Below are positions 27,654 through 34,608 of a stretch of DNA of 64,000 bases, piece by piece. The position numbers and the translations under genes were made by a program. A model generated the notes under the pieces. The model made no database searches, was not told the origin of the DNA, and worked only from the letters and a program-made list of their open reading frames with translations. Each line of letters starts with the position of its first letter. Within the stretch, counting starts at the first letter, position 1. Origin of the DNA: Flavivirga amylovorans (lineage in GTDB: Bacteria; Bacteroidota; Bacteroidia; Flavobacteriales; Flavobacteriaceae); the NCBI RefSeq assembly GCF_030540875.1, contig NZ_JAUOEM010000002.1, positions 712,926 to 776,925 of the forward strand. Direction: 5' to 3'.

Positions 27654-27661
27654 CAATTTTG
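27654..27661 (+). promoter_or_regulatory. Possible -7 box for the aromatic leader transcript
   Basis: CAATTTTG differs from TAnnTTTG by one base and lies 36 bp before the leader peptide ATG. The nearest upstream TTG is 25 bp away, longer than usual, so this is a weak call. Confidence 0.3.
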
Positions 27662-27697
27662 ATTTCTTAAAATATTATTTACTTTAGCCTCATAATT

Positions 27698-27778
27698 ATG
27701 ACAACAGTATATTATACATATTTTAACAACTGGTTTTATTTCTTTTTTAGCAAAAGGGACGAGGCGTTGTATGTATAA
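27698..27778 (+). CDS. Aromatic-amino-acid leader peptide (attenuator)
   Basis: A 26-codon ORF, ATG to TAA, with five Phe, five Tyr and one Trp codons. Eleven of its 26 codons are aromatic, and residues 5-17 read YYTYFNNWFYFFF. It is followed after 25 bp by an intrinsic terminator (27804-27832) and then the aromatic biosynthesis operon starting with prephenate dehydratase. This is the architecture of pheL/trpL-type leaders: ribosome stalling at scarce Phe-tRNA or Tyr-tRNA would change RNA folding and allow read-through. The match of composition, position and downstream pathway is very hard to obtain by chance. Expression of the peptide has not been shown. Confidence 0.85.
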   Translation: MTTVYYTYFNNWFYFFFSKRDEALYV

Positions 27779-27803
27779 TTTATAACTATAAATTTTAAAT
27801 ATG

Positions 27804-27832
27804 AGTCTCGATGAAAATCGGGACTTTTTTTT
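27804..27832 (+). terminator. Attenuator terminator of the aromatic operon
   Basis: AGTCTCGAT (27804-27812) and ATCGGGACT (27817-27825) pair over a GAAA tetraloop with one T-G wobble, followed by eight Ts. CGAGGC (27760-27765), inside the leader ORF, can instead pair with GTCTCG (27805-27810) of the terminator arm, giving a candidate antiterminator. Confidence 0.88.
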
Positions 27833-27873
27833 GTTCAACTTTTAGTTGAACAACCTCAATAAAGATTGAGGGC
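27833..27873 (+). other. Two further hairpins between attenuator and pheA start
   Basis: GTTCAACT/AGTTGAAC (27833-27851) and CCTCAAT/ATTGAGG (about 27854-27871) are consecutive perfect short hairpins directly after the terminator U-run. They leave 21 nt of unpaired AT-rich leader before the TTG start. Role unknown; they could protect the read-through mRNA 5' end. Confidence 0.6.
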
Positions 27874-27894
27874 TTAATAAAATAAAACTAGATT

Positions 27895-28722
27895 TTGATT
27901 AAAACGGTAGCTATACAAGGAGTAAAAGGATCTTTTCATCACATTGTGTCTCAGCAATTTTTTGATGAGCCTGTTGATGCGATTGAATGCTTAACATTCG
28001 ATAGGGTGGTTGACTCTTTAATTACTAAAGAATGCGATGCGGCCATCATGGCTTTAGAAAATTCTATAGTAGGATCTATTATTCCTAATTATGCTTTGAT
28101 AGATAAATATGAGTTACATATAGTTGGTGAGCATTATTTAGATATACAGCATAATTTAATGGCATTGCCAGATCAGAGTATTGAGGATATAGAAGAAGTG
28201 TACTCTCACCCTATGGCATTGCTGCAGTGTAAAGAATTTTTTAAGCAATACCCGCATATTAAGCTAGTCGAAGATAAGGATACAGCAGAAGTTGCTCAAC
28301 GTATTCAAGAAAAGAAGCTTAAAGGAGTAGGTGCTATTGCAAGTACTTTGGCAGCCGATATATTTGAGTTAGATATTTTGGCAGCAAGTATTCAAACTAT
28401 AAAGCATAATGAAACACGTTTTGTTATTGTAAAACGAATAAATTCTGAGGTATCTGAAAATGACATTAACAAGGCTTCTGTTAAATTTGAAAGTGATCAT
28501 AAAAGAGGTAGTTTAGCGGCAATTCTTAATGTGATGAGCGATTGCAAATTAAATTTAACTAAAATTCAATCATTACCAATAGTTGAAACACCTTGGAAGT
28601 ATGCTTTTTTTGTTGATGTTACTTTTGAAAAATATACAGATTTTAAAAAATCAAAAGCTATAATTGATATTATGGGTGAAGGATTTAAAGTGTTGGGTGA
28701 ATATAAAAATGCCAAATTATGA
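27895..28722 (+). CDS. pheA: Prephenate dehydratase
   Basis: Converts prephenate to phenylpyruvate. The 275-residue protein begins (I)KTVAIQGVKGSFHH, has the catalytic TRF at 174-176 (HNETRFVIVK) and an ACT domain from about 193. The ACT motif KIESRP found in Phe-inhibited enzymes reads KIQSLP here. There is no fused chorismate mutase; that domain is on the DAHP synthase at the end of the operon. A stop codon two codons upstream and the lack of a nearby ATG mean the gene most likely starts at TTG 27895. It overlaps the aminotransferase by 4 bp. Confidence 0.95.
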   Translation: MIKTVAIQGVKGSFHHIVSQQFFDEPVDAIECLTFDRVVDSLITKECDAAIMALENSIVGSIIPNYALIDKYELHIVGEHYLDIQHNLMALPDQSIEDIEEVYSHPMALLQCKEFFKQYPHIKLVEDKDTAEVAQRIQEKKLKGVGAIASTLAADIFELDILAASIQTIKHNETRFVIVKRINSEVSENDINKASVKFESDHKRGSLAAILNVMSDCKLNLTKIQSLPIVETPWKYAFFVDVTFEKYTDFKKSKAIIDIMGEGFKVLGEYKNAKL

Positions 28723-29864
28723 TTGAAGCAGCAAATAGATTACAAACTGTAGAAGAATATTACTTTTCAAAAAAATTAAGAGAAGTAAACTTTCTTATAA
28801 CTAGCGGAAAACCTATCATTAATTTGGGTATTGGTAGTCCAGATTTACAGCCGCCACAAAAAGTTGTAGAGGCTATAAAAGAAGGATTGTTGGCATCAAA
28901 CGCTCATAAATATCAAAGTTACCAAGGGTTGCCTGAGCTAAGAGAGGCTATTGCTGAATTTTATAAAGAACATTTTTCAGTGTCTTTAAGTGCTACGACA
29001 GAAGTTTTACCTCTTATGGGCAGTAAAGAAGGGATTATGCATATTTCGATGGCATATTTAAATGAAGGTGATGCCGTGTTGATCCCAAATCCAGGATATC
29101 CAACCTATCAATCTGTTACAAAATTAGTAGGAGCGAAACCTGTTTTTTACGAATTAGATGCAGCAAATAATTGGTTGCCAGATTTTGAAGCTTTAGAACA
29201 ATTGGACTTGAGTAAAGTGAAATTGATGTGGGTAAACTATCCGAATATGCCAACAGGAGCTCAGCCAAATACTTATTTGTTTGAAGAATTAGTGGCATTT
29301 GCTAAGCGACATAATATTCTAATCGTTAACGACAATCCGTATAGTTTTATATTAAATGAATCTCCAAAAAGCATATTAAGTATTGAAGGAGCAAAAGACG
29401 TTTGTTTAGAACTTAATTCGTTAAGTAAGACCTTTAATATGGCAGGATGGCGTGTAGGAATGGTTCTTGGGGATAGTAAGCATATAAATAATATTTTGAA
29501 GGTGAAAAGTAACATGGATTCTGGTATGTTTTATGGCATTCAAAAAGGAGCCATAGAAGCCTTAAAGTGCTCAGAAATGTGGTTTGTTACTTTAAACAGT
29601 GTGTATAAACAACGTCGCGATTTAGTTTGGAAATTAGCAGACGCTTTAAATTGTACTTACGATAAAAATGCCACAGGGCTTTTTGTTTGGGCTAAATTAC
29701 CTGACTCTGTAAAAGCAGAAGCGTATATAGATTCGGTGCTTAAAGACAAACATATTTTTATTACGCCAGGAACCATTTTTGGTAGTAAAGGAGAAGGTTA
29801 TATTAGATTTTCTTTATGTGCAACAAACGAAGTTTTAGAAGAAGCTATAAAAAGAGTAGAATAA
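28719..29864 (+). CDS. Class I/II PLP aminotransferase (aromatic operon)
   Basis: 381 residues, fold type I. The PLP lysine is Lys237 in LNSLSKTFNMAGWRVG; other motifs are NLGIGSPDLQPP, YQSYQGLPELREAI, IPNPGYPTY and VNDNPYSFI. It resembles LL-diaminopimelate and aspartate aminotransferases. Its place between prephenate dehydratase (ATGA overlap) and prephenate dehydrogenase argues for transamination of phenylpyruvate and hydroxyphenylpyruvate, the last step to Phe and Tyr. Substrate range cannot be decided from sequence. Confidence 0.9.
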   Translation: MIEAANRLQTVEEYYFSKKLREVNFLITSGKPIINLGIGSPDLQPPQKVVEAIKEGLLASNAHKYQSYQGLPELREAIAEFYKEHFSVSLSATTEVLPLMGSKEGIMHISMAYLNEGDAVLIPNPGYPTYQSVTKLVGAKPVFYELDAANNWLPDFEALEQLDLSKVKLMWVNYPNMPTGAQPNTYLFEELVAFAKRHNILIVNDNPYSFILNESPKSILSIEGAKDVCLELNSLSKTFNMAGWRVGMVLGDSKHINNILKVKSNMDSGMFYGIQKGAIEALKCSEMWFVTLNSVYKQRRDLVWKLADALNCTYDKNATGLFVWAKLPDSVKAEAYIDSVLKDKHIFITPGTIFGSKGEGYIRFSLCATNEVLEEAIKRVE

Positions 29865-29924
29865 GTATTCAGTTAGCAGCAAACAGTAGTATAGATTGTA
29901 AAATATAAATAGTAATTAATAATT

Positions 29925-29957
29925 CTTCCCTTAGGGAAGATGTCTCAAAGAGGCAGA
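29925..29957 (+). repeat. Dispersed palindrome just before the prephenate dehydrogenase start
   Basis: CTTCCC-TTA-GGGAAG followed by ATGTCTCAAAGAGGCAGATG. An inverted, diverged copy (GGGGAAATGTCCGAAGGATC on the minus strand) lies at about 33471-33496. It ends 4 nt before the prephenate dehydrogenase ATG. Confidence 0.6.
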
Positions 29958-29961
29958 TGTG

Positions 29962-30813
29962 ATGAAAAATATATACATTATAGGAGTTGGGTTAATAGGA
30001 GGAAGTCTTGCTATAGATATTAAAAAGAATAATCCAGAAGCGGTTATCCATGGTATTAGTAGAAAACAGACAACACTTGATGAAGCTTTGTCGCTTAACT
30101 TAATTGATAAAAAAGCAACTTTAGAAGATATTGATAATGCCGATTTGGTTATTATATCTATACCTGTAGATGCTACGGTAAAGCTATTGCCAAGTATTTT
30201 GGATAAGATATCCGATTCAGGGTTGGTTGTAGATGCTGGATCTACTAAAGTAGACATCTGTAAGGTTATTGAAAATCATCCAAAACGTAGAAATTTTTTA
30301 GCCATGCATCCTATAGCAGGAACCGAACATTCTGGGCCTACTGCTGCAATCCCTAATTTGTTTAAAGGAAAAACAAATATTGTTTGCGAAGTTGAAAAAA
30401 CAGCATTCAAACTTCAAGAAAAAGCATTGAAACTTTTTGTAGATATTGGGATGCGTATTCGCTATATGAATCCGGAAGCACATGATAAACATATTGCGTA
30501 TATGTCTCATTTATCTCATATTAGTTCATTTATGTTAGGTAAAACGGTGATAGAAAAAGAAAAAAATGAGCGTGATATTTTTGATATGGCCGGTAGTGGA
30601 TTTGAGTCAACAGTTCGTCTGGCAAAGAGTTCTCCGGAAATGTGGACGCCTATATTTAAACAAAATAAAGAGAATGTCATTGAAACTTTAAAAGAATACA
30701 TCGATAACCTAAATCAGTTCAAAGAACTTATGGAAAAAGATGATTTTGAAGAAGTTTATAATGAAATGAAAAATACAAACCATATAAAACAAATTTTAAA
30801 CGGAATAGCTTAA
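29962..30813 (+). CDS. tyrA: Prephenate dehydrogenase
   Basis: Oxidative decarboxylation of prephenate to 4-hydroxyphenylpyruvate. MKNIYIIGVGLIGGSLAID is the N-terminal Rossmann motif; AMHPIAGTEHSGP and AYMSHLSHISSFMLG carry the conserved histidines, and FDMAGSGFESTVRLAKSSPEMW follows. It has 283 residues from ATG 29962; a GTG directly before it (29959) is the alternative start. It lacks a fused chorismate mutase. Confidence 0.93.
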   Translation: MKNIYIIGVGLIGGSLAIDIKKNNPEAVIHGISRKQTTLDEALSLNLIDKKATLEDIDNADLVIISIPVDATVKLLPSILDKISDSGLVVDAGSTKVDICKVIENHPKRRNFLAMHPIAGTEHSGPTAAIPNLFKGKTNIVCEVEKTAFKLQEKALKLFVDIGMRIRYMNPEAHDKHIAYMSHLSHISSFMLGKTVIEKEKNERDIFDMAGSGFESTVRLAKSSPEMWTPIFKQNKENVIETLKEYIDNLNQFKELMEKDDFEEVYNEMKNTNHIKQILNGIA

Positions 30814-30834
30814 TCGGCTAAATATTAAGTAAAG

Positions 30835-31917
30835 ATGGAGAACAAAAAAGAAATGAGAAACTGGTTGGATGCATTAAACTTAGATCATCCTTTGGTTATT
30901 GCAGGACCTTGTAGTGCTGAAACAGAAGAGCAGGTATTAAAAATAGCCCATGAGCTAAAAGATACAGATGTTAGCTATTTTAGAGCTGGTATTTGGAAGC
31001 CAAGAACAAGACCGGGAATGTTTGAAGGTGTTGGTGCATTGGGTTTAAAGTGGCTGCAAAAAGTAAAAGCAGAAACAGGAATGAAAATCTGTACAGAAGT
31101 AGCGAATGCTGCTCATGTAAAATTAGCTTTAGAACATGACGTAGATTTATTATGGATTGGAGCACGTTCTACAGTGAGTCCATTTATCATGCAAGAAATT
31201 GCAGATGCTTTACAAGGGACAGATAAGCCTGTATTGATAAAAAACCCAGTAAACCCAGATTTGTCTTTATGGTTGGGAGGTATTGAAAGAATATATAAAT
31301 CAGGCGTTAAAAATATTGGAGCCATTCATAGAGGGTTTTCAACATATGAAAAAACCAAATATAGAAATATTCCGGAATGGCAATTGGCTATCGAGTTTCA
31401 AAATAAATATCCAGACATCCCTTTAATTAACGATCCATCACATATTACTGGTAATCGTGATATGATTTTTGATGTATCCCAAACTGCTTTAGATTTAAAT
31501 TTTGATGGATTAATGATTGAAACACATTACGATCCAGAAAATGCATGGAGTGATGCTGCACAACAAGTAACACCTAGTAGTTTAGTGCAAATTATGAAAG
31601 ATCTTAAAATTAGAAAAGAAACCAATGCAGAAGCGGAGTATAACAGTACTTTGGAGAATTTAAGAGCGCAAATTGATGTTGTAGATAATCAGATTATTAG
31701 TCTATTGGGAAAACGTATGGTAGCAGCTGATGGTATTGGAGCCCTTAAAAAACAGAAGAATGTTGCAGTATTACAATCCAAACGATGGAATGAGATTTTA
31801 GGGAAAATGGTTTTAGAAGGTCAAGATCATGGACTTAGTGAAGAGTTTATCTTAAAAATGTTTAAAGCTATTCACCAAGAATCAATTAATCATCAAGAGA
31901 AGATTATTAATGGGTAA
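30835..31917 (+). CDS. Bifunctional DAHP synthase (type I-beta) / chorismate mutase
   Basis: First committed step of the shikimate pathway joined to the branch-point step. Residues 1-260 form the TIM-barrel DAHP synthase (VIAGPCSAETEEQ, FRAGIWKPRTRPGMFEG, LIKNPVNPDLSLW, NDPSHITGNRD). Residues 265-355 form an AroQ chorismate mutase (LRAQIDVVDNQIISLLGKRM). In such Bacteroidetes fusions the mutase domain can act as the prephenate or chorismate sensor. It is the last gene of the operon and is followed by a strong terminator. Confidence 0.95.
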   Translation: MENKKEMRNWLDALNLDHPLVIAGPCSAETEEQVLKIAHELKDTDVSYFRAGIWKPRTRPGMFEGVGALGLKWLQKVKAETGMKICTEVANAAHVKLALEHDVDLLWIGARSTVSPFIMQEIADALQGTDKPVLIKNPVNPDLSLWLGGIERIYKSGVKNIGAIHRGFSTYEKTKYRNIPEWQLAIEFQNKYPDIPLINDPSHITGNRDMIFDVSQTALDLNFDGLMIETHYDPENAWSDAAQQVTPSSLVQIMKDLKIRKETNAEAEYNSTLENLRAQIDVVDNQIISLLGKRMVAADGIGALKKQKNVAVLQSKRWNEILGKMVLEGQDHGLSEEFILKMFKAIHQESINHQEKIING

Positions 31918-31934
31918 GAAATTATGTATCCTAT

Positions 31935-31972
31935 AAAAAAGCCTCGCAATTGCGAGGCTTTTTGTTTTTTTA
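31935..31972. terminator. Bidirectional terminator after the aromatic operon
   Basis: GCCTCGCAA/TTGCGAGGC (31941-31958) is a perfect 9-bp inverted repeat with six As before it and T-runs after it. It can stop both the aromatic operon (plus) and the convergent gene at 31983-32435 (minus). Confidence 0.92.
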
Positions 31973-31982
31973 ATGCAAAAAA

Positions 31983-32435
31983 CTATGGCTTGTTTCTTTT
32001 AAAAATATAGCGTGTTATAAAAATACCTTTGCCATCATTTTTACCAGCGTCACTTTCTACAGCACTGGTAACAAACGCTAATTCCCAACCTTCTTCTATC
32101 ATTGTGTTGATTTTAGAAGTTATTAAAACATCGTTGGCAGCAATGTTTTGAAAACGAATTCCTCCTATGTTATAAAAATTTAACAATTTTGTTTCGTCAA
32201 AATCTTTAACTCTTATCTCTCCACGTTTTGATTTGTTGCGGGTGTTATCTTCAGTTGTTTGCGTACTAGTAAATTCTTTATAATCTTTTTCTTCGTTAGC
32301 ACTGATAATTCTAGAACGCCCTAGACCACCAGAGACAATAGATTCTACACTAGTAACAACTTTATACTCTACTTGAGCATTGGTGTCTATAAAAGAGAAT
32401 AACGCAAGAGTAAAAACAAAAAGTAATTTTTTCAT
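31983..32435 (-). CDS. Small secreted protein of unknown function
   Basis: 150 residues with a signal peptide (1-20, ending NAQ) and a beta-alpha-beta body. INTMIEEGWELAFVTSAVES near the C-terminus resembles the DUF4177-like pattern (short alpha-beta proteins containing GWELV), but I cannot name it with confidence. It stands alone and is divergent from rsgA. Confidence 0.75.
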   Translation of the reverse strand: MKKLLFVFTLALFSFIDTNAQVEYKVVTSVESIVSGGLGRSRIISANEEKDYKEFTSTQTTEDNTRNKSKRGEIRVKDFDETKLLNFYNIGGIRFQNIAANDVLITSKINTMIEEGWELAFVTSAVESDAGKNDGKGIFITRYIFKRNKP

Positions 32436-32507
32436 AATAGAGGTGTCTTTTTAATTAATAATTACAAGATTAAACAATATCTATACCAAAAAAAAGATTT
32501 TTAATTT

Positions 32508-32515
32508 TACATTTG
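32508..32515 (+). promoter_or_regulatory. rsgA -7 box, possible leaderless promoter
   Basis: TACATTTG fits TAnnTTTG exactly. Only 7 nt separate it from the rsgA ATG, so the transcription start should fall on or next to the start codon. Confidence 0.55.
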
Positions 32516-32522
32516 AAAAAAT

Positions 32523-33467
32523 ATGACAGGACTCGTTTATAAATCTACAGGAAGCTGGTACACGGTTAAAACCGATTTAGGCCACATTTACGAATGTCGT
32601 ATAAAGGGTAAATTTCGCATAAGTGGTATTAAAAGTACAAATCCTATATCGGTTGGAGATATGGTAGATTTTGAGCTTGAAACTGACAATAATCAAGAAT
32701 CTGGTATCATACATAAAATTCATGATAGAGCAAACTACATTGTTAGGAAGTCGGTTAATTTATCTAAACAAACACATATTATTGCAGCTAATTTAGATCA
32801 GGTTTTTTTAATGATCACGATTAATAATCCACCAACATTAACGAGTTTTATCGACCGATTTTTAGTAACGGCCAATGCATATTCTATTAAAACAGTATTA
32901 CTGTTTAATAAAGTAGATACTTACGATGAAGAAACACTTTTAGAAGTGAAATATCTTGCACATATTTATAGGAAAATTGGATACGAGTGTATAGGTGTTT
33001 CAGCTAAGACAGGTAAAAATGTAGATAAGGTAAAAGGGTTAATGGTTGATAAAGTTAGTATGTTTTCAGGACATTCTGGTGTTGGTAAATCTACACTTGT
33101 AAACGCGATTGAGCCAACTTTAAATATTAAGACAAAAGAAATTTCAACACAACACATGCAAGGGCAGCATACTACGACGTTTGCAGAAATGTTCGATTTA
33201 AGTTTTGGAGCAAAAATTATTGACACACCTGGTATAAAAGGCTTTGGAGTGGTAGATATGGATAAGGAAGAAGTAGGCGATTATTTTCCAGAAATATTTG
33301 AATTGAAGCAAGATTGTAAATTTAATAATTGCTTACATGTAAAAGAGCCTAAGTGTGCTGTTAAAAAAGCTCTAGATAATGACGAGATAACGTTTTCTCG
33401 ATATAGAAGTTATTTGCAAATTATTGAAGGAGAAGACGAGCATTATAGAACAGATAATTGGGAATAA
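32523..33467 (+). CDS. rsgA: Ribosome small-subunit-dependent GTPase A
   Basis: Late 30S assembly GTPase. The order is OB-fold (1-75), circularly permuted GTPase with G4 NKVD (129-132) before G1 GHSGVGKST (183-191) and G3 DTPG (234-237), then the zinc finger Cys265, Cys270, His272 and Cys278. Length 314, usual for the family. It is first of a run of co-directional genes; dtd follows after repeat elements. Confidence 0.97.
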   Translation: MTGLVYKSTGSWYTVKTDLGHIYECRIKGKFRISGIKSTNPISVGDMVDFELETDNNQESGIIHKIHDRANYIVRKSVNLSKQTHIIAANLDQVFLMITINNPPTLTSFIDRFLVTANAYSIKTVLLFNKVDTYDEETLLEVKYLAHIYRKIGYECIGVSAKTGKNVDKVKGLMVDKVSMFSGHSGVGKSTLVNAIEPTLNIKTKEISTQHMQGQHTTTFAEMFDLSFGAKIIDTPGIKGFGVVDMDKEEVGDYFPEIFELKQDCKFNNCLHVKEPKCAVKKALDNDEITFSRYRSYLQIIEGEDEHYRTDNWE

Positions 33468-33470
33468 TCC

Positions 33471-33555
33471 CCATGATCCTTCGGACATTTCCCCAAAAAG
33501 GAAAAATAAATATGAACCAAATAGTTCCCTTTTTTTGAAAAGGGTTAGGGATAGG
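33471..33555. repeat. Two dispersed palindromic repeats between rsgA and dtd
   Basis: At about 33471-33496 there is an inverted copy of the repeat found before prephenate dehydrogenase (29925). At 33525-33555 TTCCCT-n7-AAAAGGGTTAGGGATAGG matches the hairpin-plus-TTAGGG design of the cysD and cobA repeats. The GGGATAGG block lies 3 nt before the dtd ATG. Confidence 0.6.
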
Positions 33556-33558
33556 AAA

Positions 33559-34011
33559 ATGAAAGCGGTCATTCAAAGAGTTTCAAAAGCAAGCGTAACT
33601 ATAAACGGAGAACAAGTAGCATCCATTTCAACAGGGCTTTTAGTTCTTTTAGGTATCGTTAATGAAGATACGCTCGAAGATATTAAATGGTTAACGAACA
33701 AAATAGTGAACCTTCGTGTTTTTGCTGACGAAAATAATATCATGAATACCTCTTTATTAGATGTTAATGGAGATGCTATCGTGGTTAGCCAATTTACGTT
33801 ACATGCCTCCACAAAAAAAGGGAATAGACCAAGTTATATTAAAGCAGCAAAACCAAATGTAGCTATTCCTCTTTATAAAAGTTTTGTGAAACAATTAGAA
33901 GATAATTTGGGTAAATCTGTTCAAACCGGACAATTTGGAGCCGATATGAAAGTAGAATTGCTTAACGATGGTCCAGTAACAATAATAATCGATTCAAAAA
34001 ACAAAGAATAA
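33559..34011 (+). CDS. dtd: D-aminoacyl-tRNA deacylase
   Basis: Removes D-amino acids from tRNA. MKAVIQRVSKASVTINGE is the usual N-terminus, SQFTLHAST the active-site motif and NDGPVTIIID the gating motif near the C-terminus. 150 residues from ATG 33559, the family's normal length. The open frame extends upstream to 33424 only by reading through the repeats, which is artefact. Its TAA shares a base with the next ATG. Confidence 0.96.
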   Translation: MKAVIQRVSKASVTINGEQVASISTGLLVLLGIVNEDTLEDIKWLTNKIVNLRVFADENNIMNTSLLDVNGDAIVVSQFTLHASTKKGNRPSYIKAAKPNVAIPLYKSFVKQLEDNLGKSVQTGQFGADMKVELLNDGPVTIIIDSKNKE

Positions 34012-34547
34012 TGGCATCTATATTTGGTCATGGTGTGATTGGTTTTACACTAGCTAAAATTATTGATAGGCATAATGCAAAATGGTTAATAGTATGTGCT
34101 ATATTTTCAACCATTCTTCCGGATTTTGATGTTATTGGCTTTAAGTTAGGTGTGCCTTATGAGCATCCTATGGGGCATAGGGGCTTCACACATTCTATAT
34201 TGTTTTCAATTATATGGGCCTTAGTTTTGGCAGTTACCATGGGTAGAAAAAATAAAAAAATCTGGTTTTTAGTTATTCTTTTATCAACACTCTCACATGG
34301 TATTTTAGATGCTATGACTTCTGGCGGTATGGGAGTTGGTTTTTTAATTCCATTTAATAATAACCGTTTTTTCTTCCCGTTTCGAGGCATACAAGTATCG
34401 CCAATTGGAGTGAGAGATTTTTTTTCAGAATGGGGTTTGAAAGTGTTTCTTAGCGAGTTTAAATACGTTTTTGTCCCATCTTTTCTTATATTGTTTGTGA
34501 GATTTTTAATTTATCGGACGAAAGGTTTTGTAGATGATAAAAACTGA
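34011..34547 (+). CDS. YdjM-like (DUF457) membrane metal-dependent hydrolase
   Basis: 178 residues with four hydrophobic segments and the motifs ILPDFDVIGF, HRGFTHSILF and LSHGILDAMTSGG, whose His and Asp residues could bind metal. This pattern is that of the YdjM/DUF457 family, thought to be inner-membrane hydrolases. The start codon overlaps the dtd stop by one base (TAATG), so it is translationally coupled. Confidence 0.85.
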   Translation: MASIFGHGVIGFTLAKIIDRHNAKWLIVCAIFSTILPDFDVIGFKLGVPYEHPMGHRGFTHSILFSIIWALVLAVTMGRKNKKIWFLVILLSTLSHGILDAMTSGGMGVGFLIPFNNNRFFFPFRGIQVSPIGVRDFFSEWGLKVFLSEFKYVFVPSFLILFVRFLIYRTKGFVDDKN

Positions 34548-34608
34548 GCTTTCTCATATAATAATCAGTTTTATATAAATACCTTTAACGCATAAAGCCA
34601 TAAAATAA

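Noticed and set aside
27635-27838. 67-codon ORF on the minus strand between gldA and pheA
   Set aside because: It is the antisense of the leader peptide and attenuator; the plus-strand reading explains the region better.
33424-33558. 45-residue extension of Dtd
   Set aside because: It reads through two dispersed repeats and the end of rsgA; the normal Dtd N-terminus starts at ATG 33559.
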